From assembly GCA_021399445.1 (NCBI GenBank), contig JAJTUQ010000002.1, positions 3,906,001 to 3,970,000 on the forward strand: a stretch of 64,000 nucleotides of DNA, in the 5' to 3' direction. Below, piece by piece: positions 1-13,128 of the stretch; positions within the stretch are counted from its first letter, which is position 1, and each line of letters starts with the position of its first letter. A program made the position numbers and the translations under genes. The notes under the pieces are model-generated. The model made no database searches. It saw only the letters and a list, made by a program, of their open reading frames with translations, and was not told the DNA's origin. The DNA comes from Xylogone sp. PMI_703. Its lineage: Eukaryota; Ascomycota; Leotiomycetes.

Positions 1-3000
1 ATGTGGTCTTGAGCGAAATAGGGCTCGCAACGTAGAGGAAGCTGCTTCTAGATATCCACAAATACACCCCGCCTTCTCAACATATTTAAATAATTGTAAT
101 TGTAATCTAATAATATTATTTTTAATCTAAAGTACTCTTGCTGCATGCCACGATAGCTTAAGTTACCGTAACAAGATAAATCATGCAAGTCACCACAAAC
201 CGGCTCGTTCCTTGAAATCAGAAAATTTCAAGCGGTCAGTAGCTAGCTGGCTGTGTTTACCGGGTCGCGTGCTGCCGTAGCCCTACAGTACAATCAACTT
301 CTTGTCTACCGGTAGATAAGATAACGTCACCGCCAGTGAACCCACAAGCCAGCAAGCAGCGCAGCAGAGAAAACACCACCCTATGACGATAAATACAGTT
401 AAGATAAAGAGAAGGCTCCATACCGCTAATTCCTGCACATAAGAAGAAAAAGAATTTCGTCATTTGCGGTGAAAGAATACTATATCTATATATATCATTA
501 AGGTGGAAATAAAAGAATCTGATAAAAATTCCCCATGGTGTTTTAAATTGGCGGTGGTAAGTACGAAGTAAGAGGGCAGTTACAGCGCAGGGTATAATTA
601 AACATGGGGGTGAAGGGGAAAAGGAGAAATTTTGATTCAATTGACACTCTGAATCATGGATATGGCTGAGAGAGAGTGGATAGAGAATGGACCAGTCAGA
701 ATAAAAAAGAAAGAAAAAAGGAAAATTCTCCAAATCGTGCATTTCGCATGCATGAGATGGGCACACATGCACACACATGCCTATTCAGCATTCTGGTGTG
801 GTGGTGATGCTATTCGTTTGATTTTTTTGCTGGTCCGGAAGCAGGGGGGTTGGAGATCCCGGGTGTGCGCTAGACACAGTGGTGGTAGGCGGTTGACCGT
901 ACCAAACTTTTTTGCTTCCCTTTTTACGAGTTTGCTTGGATTTGGGGTAGCCAAGAGCTGGGGAAAAGGAAGTTAAAGGGTCGTGATGAGAAATTCCATT
1001 CTTTCCTTGGAAAATGAATTATTGTTGGGAAAATTCAGTTCTGTGGGATTTTTTTACCATGGATGACGTGGGGAATACGGAAGCAATTAGGTTTGGAGGG
1101 GTCTAGAGATAAGATGTCGTGATCGTAGAGTTTTTTTTGTTGTTGTGCGCCTAGGCCCTTTTCCTCCGCTGTCCCTTCTGGCGGTCTGAACCCAAACCAC
1201 CATCCCTTTTCCCTTTACCGCCATCCCCAACAGGCAAACCTTTTCCGACACAAACACCGGCAACACAGCTCCTGCCCGACGGGAGCCAGCTGCTGCTGCT
1301 GCTGCCCCTCCTTTATCTCAAGCCTACCGGTCATACTGCCGGATCCTAGACAGGTGTTCAACTTTCTATCCAGGACAACCCCGTCTCAGCAGGAACAATT
1401 CATCACGAGCAAGTGTTTAACAGCCTCATTATGCTGAATCGATCCAGCGGTGTGAGGAGATAGTTATTACTGTGCGGCCATACCTCCGTACCTTGACCTC
1501 CCAATGCGGAAAACCGAAAGCGGTGGCTTTCTCGCTCAATGCAGCCCGCGTCTGGTCCTTCGACCGTACTTATGCCTTTCACACTGTGGTCGTGGGGGGA
1601 TAACAGTTTCCGTTATGTATCGCAAACACACCATGCGTTGGAGGGGAAAAGGGGGGGTTTGAGGGCGCATCGATAAGGAGGTTGAAATTTTTTTCCTGCT
1701 GACACAATTACCATTGCGTGCCATTTCCAGAAGGGCGGCAGGACGGCGTCAGTCCGTACGCAATGTGCACCGGTCCGCGGTAGTTGAGAATATCACGATG
1801 GGGAACAGCGGATGTGTGTCCGAGCAATTGAGCGATGCTACCGACCACAGTCTCATCGCGGTGCCGCAGTGCTTCTGCCCCTGCAGAGGTTATTTCTTCT
1901 GGACATTCGTTCCTCCACCGTTGCATCGCAGTATCACAGCATCACGAAATTATTATGTTTGAGGTTGGAGACACCAGCGGATGCATCCGCGAGAGACACG
2001 AGTCTGGGATGGCTGTGTGTTTCCAGTATGAGAGCTGCTAGATTTGTGCATGCTTTATTATTTGTGCGATGTGATGTGTGTGTGTGTCCCTGGTTCACCT
2101 GAGACCACGATTCGGGCCTGCAAACTGCACAATCATCCAGATTACTTCCCAGGCCGCTGGTTCTGAGATTCACGAGAGGCAGCCTTAATAAGCCCAGATC
2201 CCGTAACCCGGGTTGTGGGCAATTGATTCAATCGCGGCCCCGGGATGTAGACGGGCGAGCCAGTCAGATGTGCCCGCCCGAGTCTACTGTGTATTTGCCT
2301 TTTGAGAACCTCAAAGCCTGATGCGCTACCACAATTACAACACTCACAGCTGGCGTTCTCCAAGATTTCAGATCTCATCCGAGGTGCTCTCTCATCTACC
2401 GGTACAATATTATGACGATTGCCAATGCAGCCTCTGCTACTGTCGCATTTGGAGGAAAGAAAGCACGGAAAGCTTGATTGTCTCGTTCCGGCGTCTGGAT
2501 AGAGTCCAGTACCGTACCATCGCTGAACCTTGATTTTGGGGAACCCCTTCCGGCGGCGATCCTCATGCACGAGAGTTATTTGAGCCTTTCCGATCCTTGG
2601 ATATGATACTGTATTGGCCAGCGCGACTAAGAATACTTTCGTATGAGCAACGAGAGACGGCCTGCCATCATCTATCACCTACAGAGTATCATCCGTCGTG
2701 ACGCAGTAACCACACGCCTCAACCATCGCCAAATTTCATCAAATTTCATGTTCTCTCGTCGCTGGCTCTTTGCTTATGGCCATGACCGCAACACCATCAC
2801 GCTCAGCTTGATGGCTGGCACACCCGTAGACGATCGTGATGTATGCGCCCCCGGTGGATTGCTTTTTTCCTGGGCCGGATAGATGGCAGTTTTTGCTGGG
2901 TGTTTTCTGGGGATGTCAGGTGTTCCATGTAATACTGTTGTCAGCGACTCCCCATGTGTCCGATCATCCCAATTCTCGGGAGAATAAGCTCACATGCGAC

Positions 3001-5399
3001 GCTCGACAATTCATCCGGCTACGTTGATCTGCGGAGAAATGGGGTCGTAGCGACCGTTGGCTCGCTTTTAGGCTTTCTTTCGGGGGGTAAATGGGTTACG
3101 AGTAGATCAGTAGATGCCATGTGATGGATGAACTGTTCGCCGCTGCCACCGTGGATTAGATGTTGGCGATCGACGGTAGCGAGGTCGCGTGTCTACTACG
3201 TGGACTGGCGATGCCTAGACGGTGCTACGAGGGCTGTACTGTATTCTGTGGTACCGTATTATTGTATTGTATTGTGTACTTGCTGGTTACTTGGCTTCTG
3301 CGGGAGTTCCTCCTGTGCGCGAAGGTACTCTGTTGGTCACTGGGCTTTTTGCGACGGGGTGATTCCAGACTGTGGGGAGTCATCTTCGTCGTAAGGCCCA
3401 ATCCAGCTGTGTTTCTGACCAGCAAACGCACGATGCTCACTGTTCAGAGTCTGAGCACGAGCACTGGGACAGGATCATGGTTCTTGCTCTTTCATAAGTC
3501 CGCTGGATAACAACTGGGGACTCCCTTAAGTATCGTGCACTGTACCATACTGCACAAGTCCTCTCCTAGAAGCCTTTAGTAACACGTTCGTCATAGGCCC
3601 CCTTTCGCGTCTCCATAGGTGGACGAGTCGATCTGGCGAACAGGTGCGCGGAGATCAATATCATTGGGTAGCATCCCCCAATGTGACCGTTAGGGCCAGC
3701 CAGGAGGGGACTCGAAGCACGCGGTAGCGTCTCAATTCCAGCTGTCAGAGGCGTTGGATACCCGAGTCTCCCCGGTGGCAGTCTGGAGGGGGAAGGGCAC
3801 ACATTGGCCTATCGACACAGCGCCATTGAGAAAAGCCGACAGAGGCTCGGTAGTGGATGGAGGAAATGCCAGATCGGGGCTAGCGCGATAGGCAATAGAG
3901 GGCTTTGCGAGTCACGCCGCCATCTCGAAGCACGGGGCGGTCGGAATGGAGCCGCCTCAGTGGCTCTCAGAATGCCAGAGTGCACTGAGAGGCAAAGTGT
4001 GAGAGCCCAGGCGCCCAGTGCTCAGCACTAAACCGCAGGCTCAGGGGGCCTGTTATCCACTGTGATACTCAGGCTGACAGCGTGTGCTGGCCTGAGCCAC
4101 AGGGCCGTCACAGCGCTGCCCAGCAGTTGTTGCCCTGTTCTCTCCCACAGGCCATCGCCAGCACAGTTCGGTCGCCCCGCGGTTCCGCTCCGCCCAAAGA
4201 CTTGTCCAGCGAGTCCAGCTAATACAGTAGCAATCTCAGAGCTCAAATCACAACTGCCGGCAGTTCTCGGGGCCCAGAAGTAGTGTTCCGCTCCTGCCAA
4301 CCCACCTTTCACCGAGTTTTGGCAGCCAGAAGCACGTGCACTGCACAAACGCAGCCCTTCATACAGGAACAGCGCGTTACAGCTATCGAGCGGCAGAAGC
4401 GTGCAAAAGAAGAGGGTGGCCCAGCGGTGCCAGCACGACGTGGTACAGGCACGGTGCGCTGAGCAGCTCCTGAATGGCGATGGAAATTTTCTTCGTACGC
4501 ATAGTGTGCCATCGCATGGGCGACCGCTCTGTGATTCCATCTGATGACCCATTGACGTTTCCTGCGTGCGGGTTGGGCGAGGCAGTCGTCGAGGAGTCAC
4601 GCCCCAAGTGACGAGTTCTCGACCGGTGGCTCTTGTAACTTCGTACCAGCGCAAAACCCAGCCCAAGGTCCCAGGCGCTGAGGTACCGCAAAAGGCCGCA
4701 AAGGGTATTCGCTGGGGGCGCCCCTGGGGGCGCCCCCGGTGGCTGCGACACAAGTCCAGCCCCCCGTCCCCTGGCCGAATTACCCCCGTTCGTATCTGGG
4801 GTCTGTTGCCCAAACGAGTAATACTGCCTCATGAGGCAATAGTTGGGAGGTGCTACCTGAATCAGCTTAGACCTGCTCGTGTGTTGGCGCGCTAAAGCTC
4901 TAGCGTCCCACGAGCAAACAGCAAGGAATTCACCCACCCACTCATTCCCGGAAGTATTTGCGGTCTCCACGCTTCCACCGACATAGACCCACGAAAGTAT
5001 TACTACCAACGACCACCACGCGAAAGACCTCCAGACCCATATACCCTTACTCTCCTTCGACTTCGCTCACCAAGGACGAAAGACTCTTCTTTCCTGGACA
5101 TCGTCGACGCTTTCGACTTCACAGTCTTTGAACAGGAACACTCGTGAACGAGACTTCACTTCGAGGTCATCTCCACACCGCTGCCGATATCGATTACGAT
5201 TAGCAAGGTATCTCCGAGTCGACCCGCACTAATCGTCATTGGCACGAATCCAGCCGTCGAAGGTGATATAACGTCAACTCGACAACAACAACGCAAAAAT
5301 TCCTCCCTCGTCGAATTTCGCGGTTCACACGCGAACAATCATACCGTTGGTATCTCAAGCCGTCAAAATAGGTCCACTTTCCGAGCAGAAGCAGCAGAC
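1..5399. other. Long gene-poor region and leader upstream of the areA-like gene
   Basis: I see no supported gene here. The first 650 bases are AT-rich. The rest is mixed, with a GC-rich block around 4,000-4,900. Open frames of 178 codons (minus, 2142-2678) and 261 codons (minus, 4028-4813) exist, but they are rich in Cys, Arg and Trp, match no family I know, and lack a plausible exon context. The last 400 bases before 5400 are CT/CGA-rich, as is usual for a fungal 5' untranslated leader of the downstream gene. Confidence 0.5.
4714..4737. repeat. GC-rich double palindrome
   Basis: Two nearly adjacent copies of a self-complementary GGGGGCGCCCC unit occur at 4714-4724 and 4726-4737. Each can fold into a hairpin, and both lie inside the GC-rich block upstream of the areA-like gene. 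No function is assigned. Confidence 0.6.
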
Positions 5400-7210
5400 A
5401 TGCCTTCCAAGTTGGACGCCCCGGTGTTGACCGTAGATGTGGGATTGATTCACAAGGTCGACACCCGAAATGTAGAGAATCTCTTCAGCATGTGGACAGG
5501 TGAGTTCGAGGATTTCGACCGAGTTTGGCACCGCCGTGGACTAACCAAGTGATTCTAGTATTCTCAAGATGCGCAGGATCATTAGAAGAGGGTCGACGAT
5601 TAGAAAACCTCAGCTGGAGATTATGGAACAGAGAAACCTTCTGCTGCGAGCCAGCACCAGAAGCCAACGCCACCACTCCAGCAATCTCCATCTCTCGACC
5701 GACCGAGTCTCAAGACATCCCTGAACTCTCAGGTAGCCTCGACTCAGTAGCCGATGAAGAGTTTGATGCCGAAGACTCCACCTCCACCTCAGCAGCAGTA
5801 GACATCTGCCGACCCCAGGTACGACGACAAGACTCGATGCACCAGAGCCACAGCCGAAGCCGTGGCCGTGAGAGGCATATTACGCCCGATGACCTAGAGA
5901 AGATGGTCATCACCATCAAGGAGAAGAAGGATCTCGAGCCCCTTTCCCTTAAGAACCACTCTTACCTAGCGCCACTTAACAACAAGAAGGTCCCAGAGCC
6001 AAAGGAGACCAGCCCAGAACCAGCATCCACAATCACCACCGAGAGCAAGACCCCCAGCTCTCAATCATCTCAGAGCTCAGTTAATTCGACCTCCATGACC
6101 GATTCTCAATCCTCAACACGAAGCGCCACCAGCGTCGTTCGTGGCTTCTCCCCATCCCAAGTCTCCTCTTCCTATCGATCAATCCCTCTCCTCACTGCAC
6201 CATCATCCATCCCATCCGACGATCTTGCTGCAAAGGCACCCGCAGCCAAGAAGCAGCCTACTTTTGCTCTTGGTGGCTCTTCCGGCGATGACTCCTACAG
6301 CGAGCAGACCAACTCCATGGAGAGCAATGTGCAGCCCACTCAACCAAAGAAGAAGACCATGTTCAGCTTTGGCGGTGCTTCTTCCAACGAGGATGAGAGC
6401 TCATTACCAAAGCGGATGCAACCTCAGAGCCAGTTGACTGCAGCACTCAAGAAGCCCACCAAGCCCACCAGGACCTCATTCAAGGATGAGATCGCAACCC
6501 GAACCATCCAAGAGGAACAGGTATCCAGCGAGGACCCCTTCGAGAGTGACGATGAAGAGGTCGATGAAAGCGCCATTGACGATGATGACGACTCCTCAGA
6601 GTGGGAAGACTCGGTTGAGGAGAGTGGAAGGTCCAGCATTGACGACAAGACATTCTTCCAGCGAGTAGACTCTCAAGTCCACCTCCCATCTCGACGATCT
6701 CTCCTCACAACAATGCTTCACCAGAATGACCGCAAGAGCGCCCTTGCTGCTGCCGCTGGAGCATCACGATCCACACCTGCCCTTCGCCGATCTCGCACCT
6801 CCTCTCCCAACGGCCCATCGGCAGCTGGATCGCCTGAGTCCGATGACAATGGAGGACTCATGATGAAGAAGGGCCTTAAGTCTATCGCAGAGAATGGACG
6901 CGCACAACCAATGGCAATCAACACCCGCAGCGCCTCATCGCACAACCTCGCTCTCTCTCCTCGCACCACTCGTCGCAACATGCTCGCAACCGAGTTGACC
7001 GTCAGCCTTCGCCAACACCTTCTCTGGGAGCGAAAGCAAAAGTCACAGACCGCCAACGCAGTCCTCAAGCGACGACACACATCGCACGATGTCCCAAACT
7101 TGAAGCAGTACCCAGACAAGGTACACATGAGCGACGACAAGGAATTGAACAACAGCTGGAATGAATACTTCAGCACTGGCTTGGGTGAATACCACTCCAA
7201 GGGCTGGTAG
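5400..7210 (+). CDS. AreA-type GATA-like N-terminal domain / DUF3295 protein
   Basis: Two exons, 5400-5499 and 5559-7210, encode 583 residues. The intron starts GTGAGT, has a CTAAC branch site and ends CTAG, and joining it restores the frame. The N-terminus carries the fungal 'nitrogen regulatory protein areA GATA-like' motif (formerly DUF1752): FSRCAG, then GRRLENLSWRLWNRE, around residues 34-58. The middle is low-complexity, rich in Ser, Thr and acidic residues, with an Asp/Glu stretch near residues 370-400. The C-terminus matches the DUF3295 pattern, with LRQHLLWERKQK and a NNSWNEYFSTGLGEYHSKGW-type end. The protein has no GATA zinc finger. Members are thought to act in nutrient or stress signalling, but the molecular role is not established. 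The gene sits alone between two long gene-poor stretches, which is typical of genes with large regulatory regions. The annotation as a DUF3295-family member is firm; the function is inference. Confidence 0.88.
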
Positions 7211-8858
7211 ATATCAATCGCAATAACCTCACCACAATCGACACATGCAATCTTCTATTACACTATAATCAGCTTACACACTCTCTCTTGTGCATCGAAC
7301 ACAATCATCCAGCCGCCTCTCCTACCGTCCTTCAACAACGCTGCACAGCAAGTTCTCCTTCCAACACAACGGAAGCCTGTACAAAACTTCTACATACAAT
7401 GCATCGGCTCCGCAGCCAAATATTATACGATACCAATTCATATACACGGTCTGGCATACTTCGGACCCGGGCGGGAAATTATACCCTATACTTGAGCATT
7501 CGAGCGGGATATGACACTGATGTCTTCTGCTTTATTCTGCTTTTGTTTTTGTCTTGCATTTGCATTTAGCGGCGGGGTTTTTTGCTCTTTTACATGTTTT
7601 CTCTTATATCACATTTAGCATCCAAGGTTGGCGTCGCTGGGGGTGGTGGCCACAGTCTCTGAACTGCTCATTCGTCGGCGCGGCGTTTGTGAATCATCAT
7701 CGATCGGGTCTCGGCAATACATTATTCTCTCTCATCGTCCTTCGACCTCATGGAAGCTTGATGATAGAATAGAGGCAACTTCGCCCCGGCCTTGCCTTTT
7801 TGTTTCTCATATATCATATAACTCGGAACGGAAAAGTGAAGATACCTAGCGCGGTTTTATATCTGATCTTTATTTTGTGGCGGCCCTTTCATACCAGAAG
7901 TATGAGGGTTTGCCAACTATCGGCGTTTGATGGATACGATACCATGGATATTTACTGGTTTTTGTCTACTATTGTCTGCACTTAGTGTTTATTGCCTTGT
8001 ATTTTGTCTTTTTCTTGTTATTGTCTTTTTTTGATGTTTTGCCTCCAGTCGCCGAATTGGCCAGATGAGGATTTATTACATGGCAGATGGGGGAGGGATT
8101 GGGAAGATAAAAAGGGGGGTATGTGTATGCCCACATATTTAGTTACAGGTTAGCTAGCTGGCTCTTCGTGGAACTCGGGCTGGCATTGCAGAGCATGTGA
8201 GCACAGAGCAGCATAAAATTAGTATAATGAAGAAAAAATTGCAAAAAGTTTAGCTTATAACCTTGGTTCATGTGACTTGTATGTGAGAACGATTTATATG
8301 TGATTGTCTGAAGTAACCTGCCCTACATCGCCAACACCTATCCAACACAACCCACACATCTCAAAAAACCATCAATAAATCCCCCATATCCCACTTACTA
8401 TCATCATCAATTAATCTATCAATCTATCAATCTATCATCCACAACTCCCGACCCAACCAACTGGAACATCCCATACCCTAGCCCCAAAAACCACGCCTCG
8501 CCCTAAAATAGAAACAAGCTTCTTGCTATATATTCCCCGACCCGCAACCGTAACCGCAACCGCTGCGCCGCGCAGCACATAGCAACAGGGTATTTTATCC
8601 AGGTTTCGTATATCCGAGAGACAAGACATTTTGTACGTAAGATCACTGTAGATTTTATATTGCCGTGCGTATGCGGTGCAGTGTTTCGCATGTAGGGCGT
8701 ATGGGGAGAGGTGTTACGTATATATTGTACTGGTACTGTATTGTATGGTGTTGTGTAGGTTTGTAGGTATGTATGTAGGGATTTATATTATACGTACGTA
8801 CGTATGTATGGATAGATGAAATGGATGGAGGTACGATCTCTGTGCGAGGATGCGTGCT

Positions 8859-8886
8859 GGGATGGGATGGGATGGGATGGGATGGA
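8859..8886 (+). repeat. GGGAT pentanucleotide array, G-quadruplex-like
   Basis: Five GGG tracts in a row are separated by two-base AT loops, followed by a sixth GG tract. The spacing fits the standard intramolecular G-quadruplex pattern on the plus strand. It is a simple microsatellite, and a structural role is only inferred. Confidence 0.75.
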
Positions 8887-11137
8887 ATGGGGGATTTGTG
8901 GGCTCTTTTTACGATCGGGGGTTCGGGGTCTGGAGGATGGGGAGCGCGGGGAGAGGGAATATGGATATGGATATCAGGGTTGAATGGGATGTACGGAATT
9001 ACTGTACTTTGTCATTGGGAAGAGGTATGTGCTTGGTTCTCTATTTTGTGATTTGGATGGTTCTTCTGTGTGGACTTCTCGTATATTTACACTTTCTTGC
9101 ATTCTGCTTGCTTGTTTCTGTTCACTCTTCTACGCTCCTTCCTTGCATCGCATTACCTCCTCTTGTCTTTGTTCCCCGTATCTAAATGCGGACTTCTCCC
9201 TCTCTCCAGCCATACAATCATCCCTCCCTGCCTGGGTAACACACTTATCTACCGCTCTCTCACTTGACGGATCGCGTTTCCTTTCCCTCAGGTTGCACCA
9301 CGTCCCATCAATCAGCAGAAACCCAATCCGTGTAACCCCCCTAATCTCCTGTCTTTCTGTCACTGTAGTATCTGGAATGTAATCATCCCGTGGTTGACAA
9401 TTCCCCCCACGCTCTGCAATTTGTATTCTTCTTTTCTTTTTCTAGAGGATTACGGTTTTGTGGGAGGTTATGGGGGTTATGGTCTCAGTGATGGCGATAG
9501 TGGTGGTAGCAGTAGTACGAGATTGTATTGCGTTTGGAATCTCTTGTGATACGTATGGAAAGGACGGTGGATTCTACGTAAACCGTGTTACTAGTAGTGA
9601 ATTCTATTCCAATGAGTTTATTTCAGGAAGGAAAATCGGCCCTCTGTTTCATCTCATATCTTGTGACAACGAGATTGTGGTTGAGCTTGGGGGTGACATC
9701 AAGGACTCTGGGATATGCGATGGATGTTACGGTGCAACGGGTTCACCGAGGTCCAAGGTTGTTGACATATTGGAATAAAATACCTCATTAAATTCTCATT
9801 ATTCATTATTCATTTTAGTTTTATTTGAAATAATTGAAGAAATTATTAAATTGAATAATAAACCTGGAGAGATCATCCATGCGGGACAAAGGATAAGCAG
9901 ACAGGAGTTACGAAGGGGATGTTTGCATCCAGTCAATAGAGTGTGGCTCAAAGACGCAAGAGGCGGGAGGCAAACAAAGCGAAGAGTAAGCGCTCTCTCT
10001 TTGAACGGATCACCGCCTGCAGCATGGCTGAGCTATCCCTTATTGTGAGGCCTCTTTTGCCAGATTAGTGCAACCGCATGCTTTCTAGAAGACAAAGCGG
10101 CTCTTTGAGTTCTCATCCAGAAGAATGGAACGAGGAGCGGGAGGCCTCTTTGAGCAAGCAAACTATCAAGAGAGGACAAAGCAAAGCAACGCCACATGGG
10201 AATTGAAAGGAGTAGTATGTAGCACCGAGGAATATCATTACAATTAAGCATCTATTTTCGGTCCCGACTCCCGAGTTACAGTAATAATGTAAAGAGAAGA
10301 ATAGCAACCGCTGACAAAGGTGCCTTACGCATATCACCAGGTGACTCTTCACCCCCTAAAGAGCTCACCTCATCACCAATGTCGCCATCCCGTCAAGCTA
10401 TACTGTAAATTTCTCCAACCAACCCCACAAGCTTACAACCCGGGGACAATGAATAATACTCTAACACTGTACCTCCCGCCCCGGATGTATCCCATAAGCC
10501 TCGTCGTCAAGCAAGAAAAGGAAGGTAAGAGAGAAAAGTAGTAAGGAGAAGTTATCCAATGATCCAACGAGCATCAGCCTTAACAGGCAAACACTCACTA
10601 TCACTTTCACACCACTCAACTCACAGGAGCACCAAGATGACCTGCAGCCCACAGATGAGAAAAACCCACATGTTCAACGGTACGGATCCCGTGTCCCGTG
10701 GTTCCCGTCCGGCTGCGTGCGCGCGACGCCCTACGTAAAAAATGACCGATCTGGGATCATGCTCCTCAGATGGAGGGACTTACGACACGTGCTGGGGATG
10801 CAGTAGTGGGATCTGATTGATTCATTTGATTTCAATCTGCTTGATTGATTACGGGAGTTGCTTGGGTGTTTGCGGATTGGTTGGTTGTGTTGGTTGGAGG
10901 GTTGATGGTGGTGTTGCGTGAATGACTGTATCTCGGGTATGACAACGGCTGAGAGGCAAGGGCAGATTTATTGGGGATTATTGGGGAATTGGGGGGAGTT
11001 GGTTACGGTTGTATCTGAGGCTGACGGGTTTGTTGGCCTGGTTTTGCGAGGAGATGGGTGCTGGGATGGATTGTATCTCTGGGGAGCACGAGATTGGGGG
11101 TTGGGTTTTACTGCATTGGAGATGGGAGATGGTGGTC

Positions 11138-11139
<2 letters not shown>

Positions 11140-11170
<31 letters not shown>

Positions 11171-11173
11171 GAG
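11140..11173 (+). repeat. GAT/GATTAT microsatellite
   Basis: A run of ATG/GAT trinucleotides passes into GATTAT hexanucleotides. It is simple-sequence DNA in a region without genes. Confidence 0.7.
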
Positions 11174-13128
11174 GTATTGTGTACTTTCATTGGAGTACTT
11201 CACGCATGCATACATGGCTCACTCATCTCTCTGTCGTGCCCTCCTTATCTACAGTCTCTTCTTGTTACACTGCTCTACAGTATTATCTCCTCCAGGAGGT
11301 TTGCCTTCGTCTTATTTGCATCGTGTGCAATTACCATCTGGTTGTCTGGCTGTCTTGTTTTGTGATCTTGCTCCGACAGATCACAGCTTTGCAAAGGGTT
11401 GCCTGGTTGTGATCCCCACGGTACCCTCATCCTTCATTTCCAAATTTAGCACGAAATATATTACAATACAACGCAGTGCAGTGAAGCACAGCACAAAAGA
11501 ATCCAACAAGATGTCACCCACGAGGAAAGAAAAAGGAAAATTAAAAATTAAAAATTGAATTATCAATTCTATTTCCTTTTTTCCCTATTATCAAATAATA
11601 TTAGGAGCATACCAAGGAAACAGCTGAAAGCGCGCCAACGACCCCAGTGAGAGGAAAATACAACCTGATCAACTGACCTGCCACTTCACAACTTGTCTCC
11701 ACCACCACCACAGCAACAGCAGCAACAACAACGCAAACACCCCCAAGACCAAACCGCTGGGGCCAGAAGGAACCCTCCCGCTCCCACGCAAACACACGCT
11801 GCATACCTAATACCTACCCCATGGGTCCTTCCAGCGCACAGCGAGCGGCTGTACCTGAGTCACGTCGACTCAGCCTAATCCCAAGCGCCGAAAGATCAAA
11901 GAGAAGGAATAACCAGCAAATGGTAAAAATAAAAAAAATAAAGAAACCCAACAAATAGCAACAGCCGACAGAAATAAAAAAAGAATCAAATGATCCAACC
12001 TCAAACAAAGCTTCAGCACAGTGGTATAGTCATAAGGCAGAACACGCAGAAGCACCGAGCGGCTACCCCTCCCCCTCCTTTCGCAGGCGCGCGTTATCGG
12101 TGTTCCTTATCACACACACACAAACATCCCACCTAACCAGCAAGACATTACGGGCTCTACCGCACTGCAACCCAACAACGGAGGGAGAACCAGGGCGGGT
12201 AAGATCTGAGTTTTGAGTTTGAAAGAGAAACTGTGTGAGAGAGTGTGTGTGGGAGAAGTGACAACGTGTACGAACCAGAAATGTAAAAAAATATTTTAAA
12301 ACAAAGAATTAAATAAATTTGGAATATTGTGATTCGAGAGCCTTATGGTTTATTCTGGTGTGCCGTTACGGCGGGATGGGGACGGGATTGAAGTGATGGG
12401 AGATTTATGCGCGCGCATAAGGGGGGATTATTTGTGCACGCGAGTTCCCAGAGGATGAAAGGATTTTTTGGTTCGGGCGCTTAATTGTGATTAAGAGTGT
12501 GACTATGGAATAGGAAGGCGGTAAGTATGTTTCTGCCAATTGTCTCTTCATTGATGAGTAATGAATTACATGAGATGAAGATGCCTCTTCACTGGCAAGA
12601 TGTCAGTTGTAATCATTTTTATCTCTACGGAGTACAAGCAAATACTCTATCTAACAGTTAAATCCAGACCACCATCTCTATCCAAATAACCACACAGCAC
12701 AGTAACAGTACTCGCTCCTCTGTCACATGCATCTGCATGCAATCTTGACCCAGGGTACTTCAACCCAACTACTGGTACCAGCCGAGCAACCCAACCTAAC
12801 TACAGTACCATCAAACTCGTGACATCACCAAAAGATCCAGGCCCAAGGCACGAAAAACAATAAAAACAAAAACACGAAACGAATTATCCACATTTATTTT
12901 CCTTGCTAAGTAAACACCTTCCAAGACCACGTCCACTTTCCACTCTCCCACGTTTCCACAAAAACAAAGACAAAAATAAAACCTTTACAGTACTGGAGAA
13001 AGGGAGGTGACGTGGGAATGGTCACAGGCACGTGACAGGTACAGACACAGCAGTAGTAGGTAAGTAATGTGTAATGCTCTGATACTCTTTTCATTGAATT
13101 GAGATACGATTATTTTTTAGAGAGAAAC

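Larger units (their letters stand above)
7211..13128. other. Gene-poor region with microsatellites
   Basis: The first few hundred bases are the 3' untranslated region of the areA-like gene. After that I see only short open frames with no family resemblance. The stretch holds CTATCAAT repeats (8409-8440), a G-rich pentanucleotide array (8859-8885), a GAT/ATT array (11140-11173), and AT-rich patches near 9780-9870 and 11540-11600. It has the look of a long regulatory or decayed intergenic region. Confidence 0.5.

Noticed and set aside
2142..2678. 178-codon minus-strand open frame
   Set aside because: No family resemblance or splice partners; the residues vary as in a random frame.
4028..4813. 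261-codon minus-strand open frame
   Set aside because: It lies in a GC-rich block, where long stop-free frames arise by chance. Composition is dominated by Cys, Arg and Trp, and no motif is recognisable.
9458..9778. 106-codon plus-strand frame with a Gly/Asp/Tyr-rich second half (GKDGGFYVNR)
   Set aside because: It hints at a lectin-like beta fold but shows no match that I can name, and the N-terminal half is low-complexity valine sequence.
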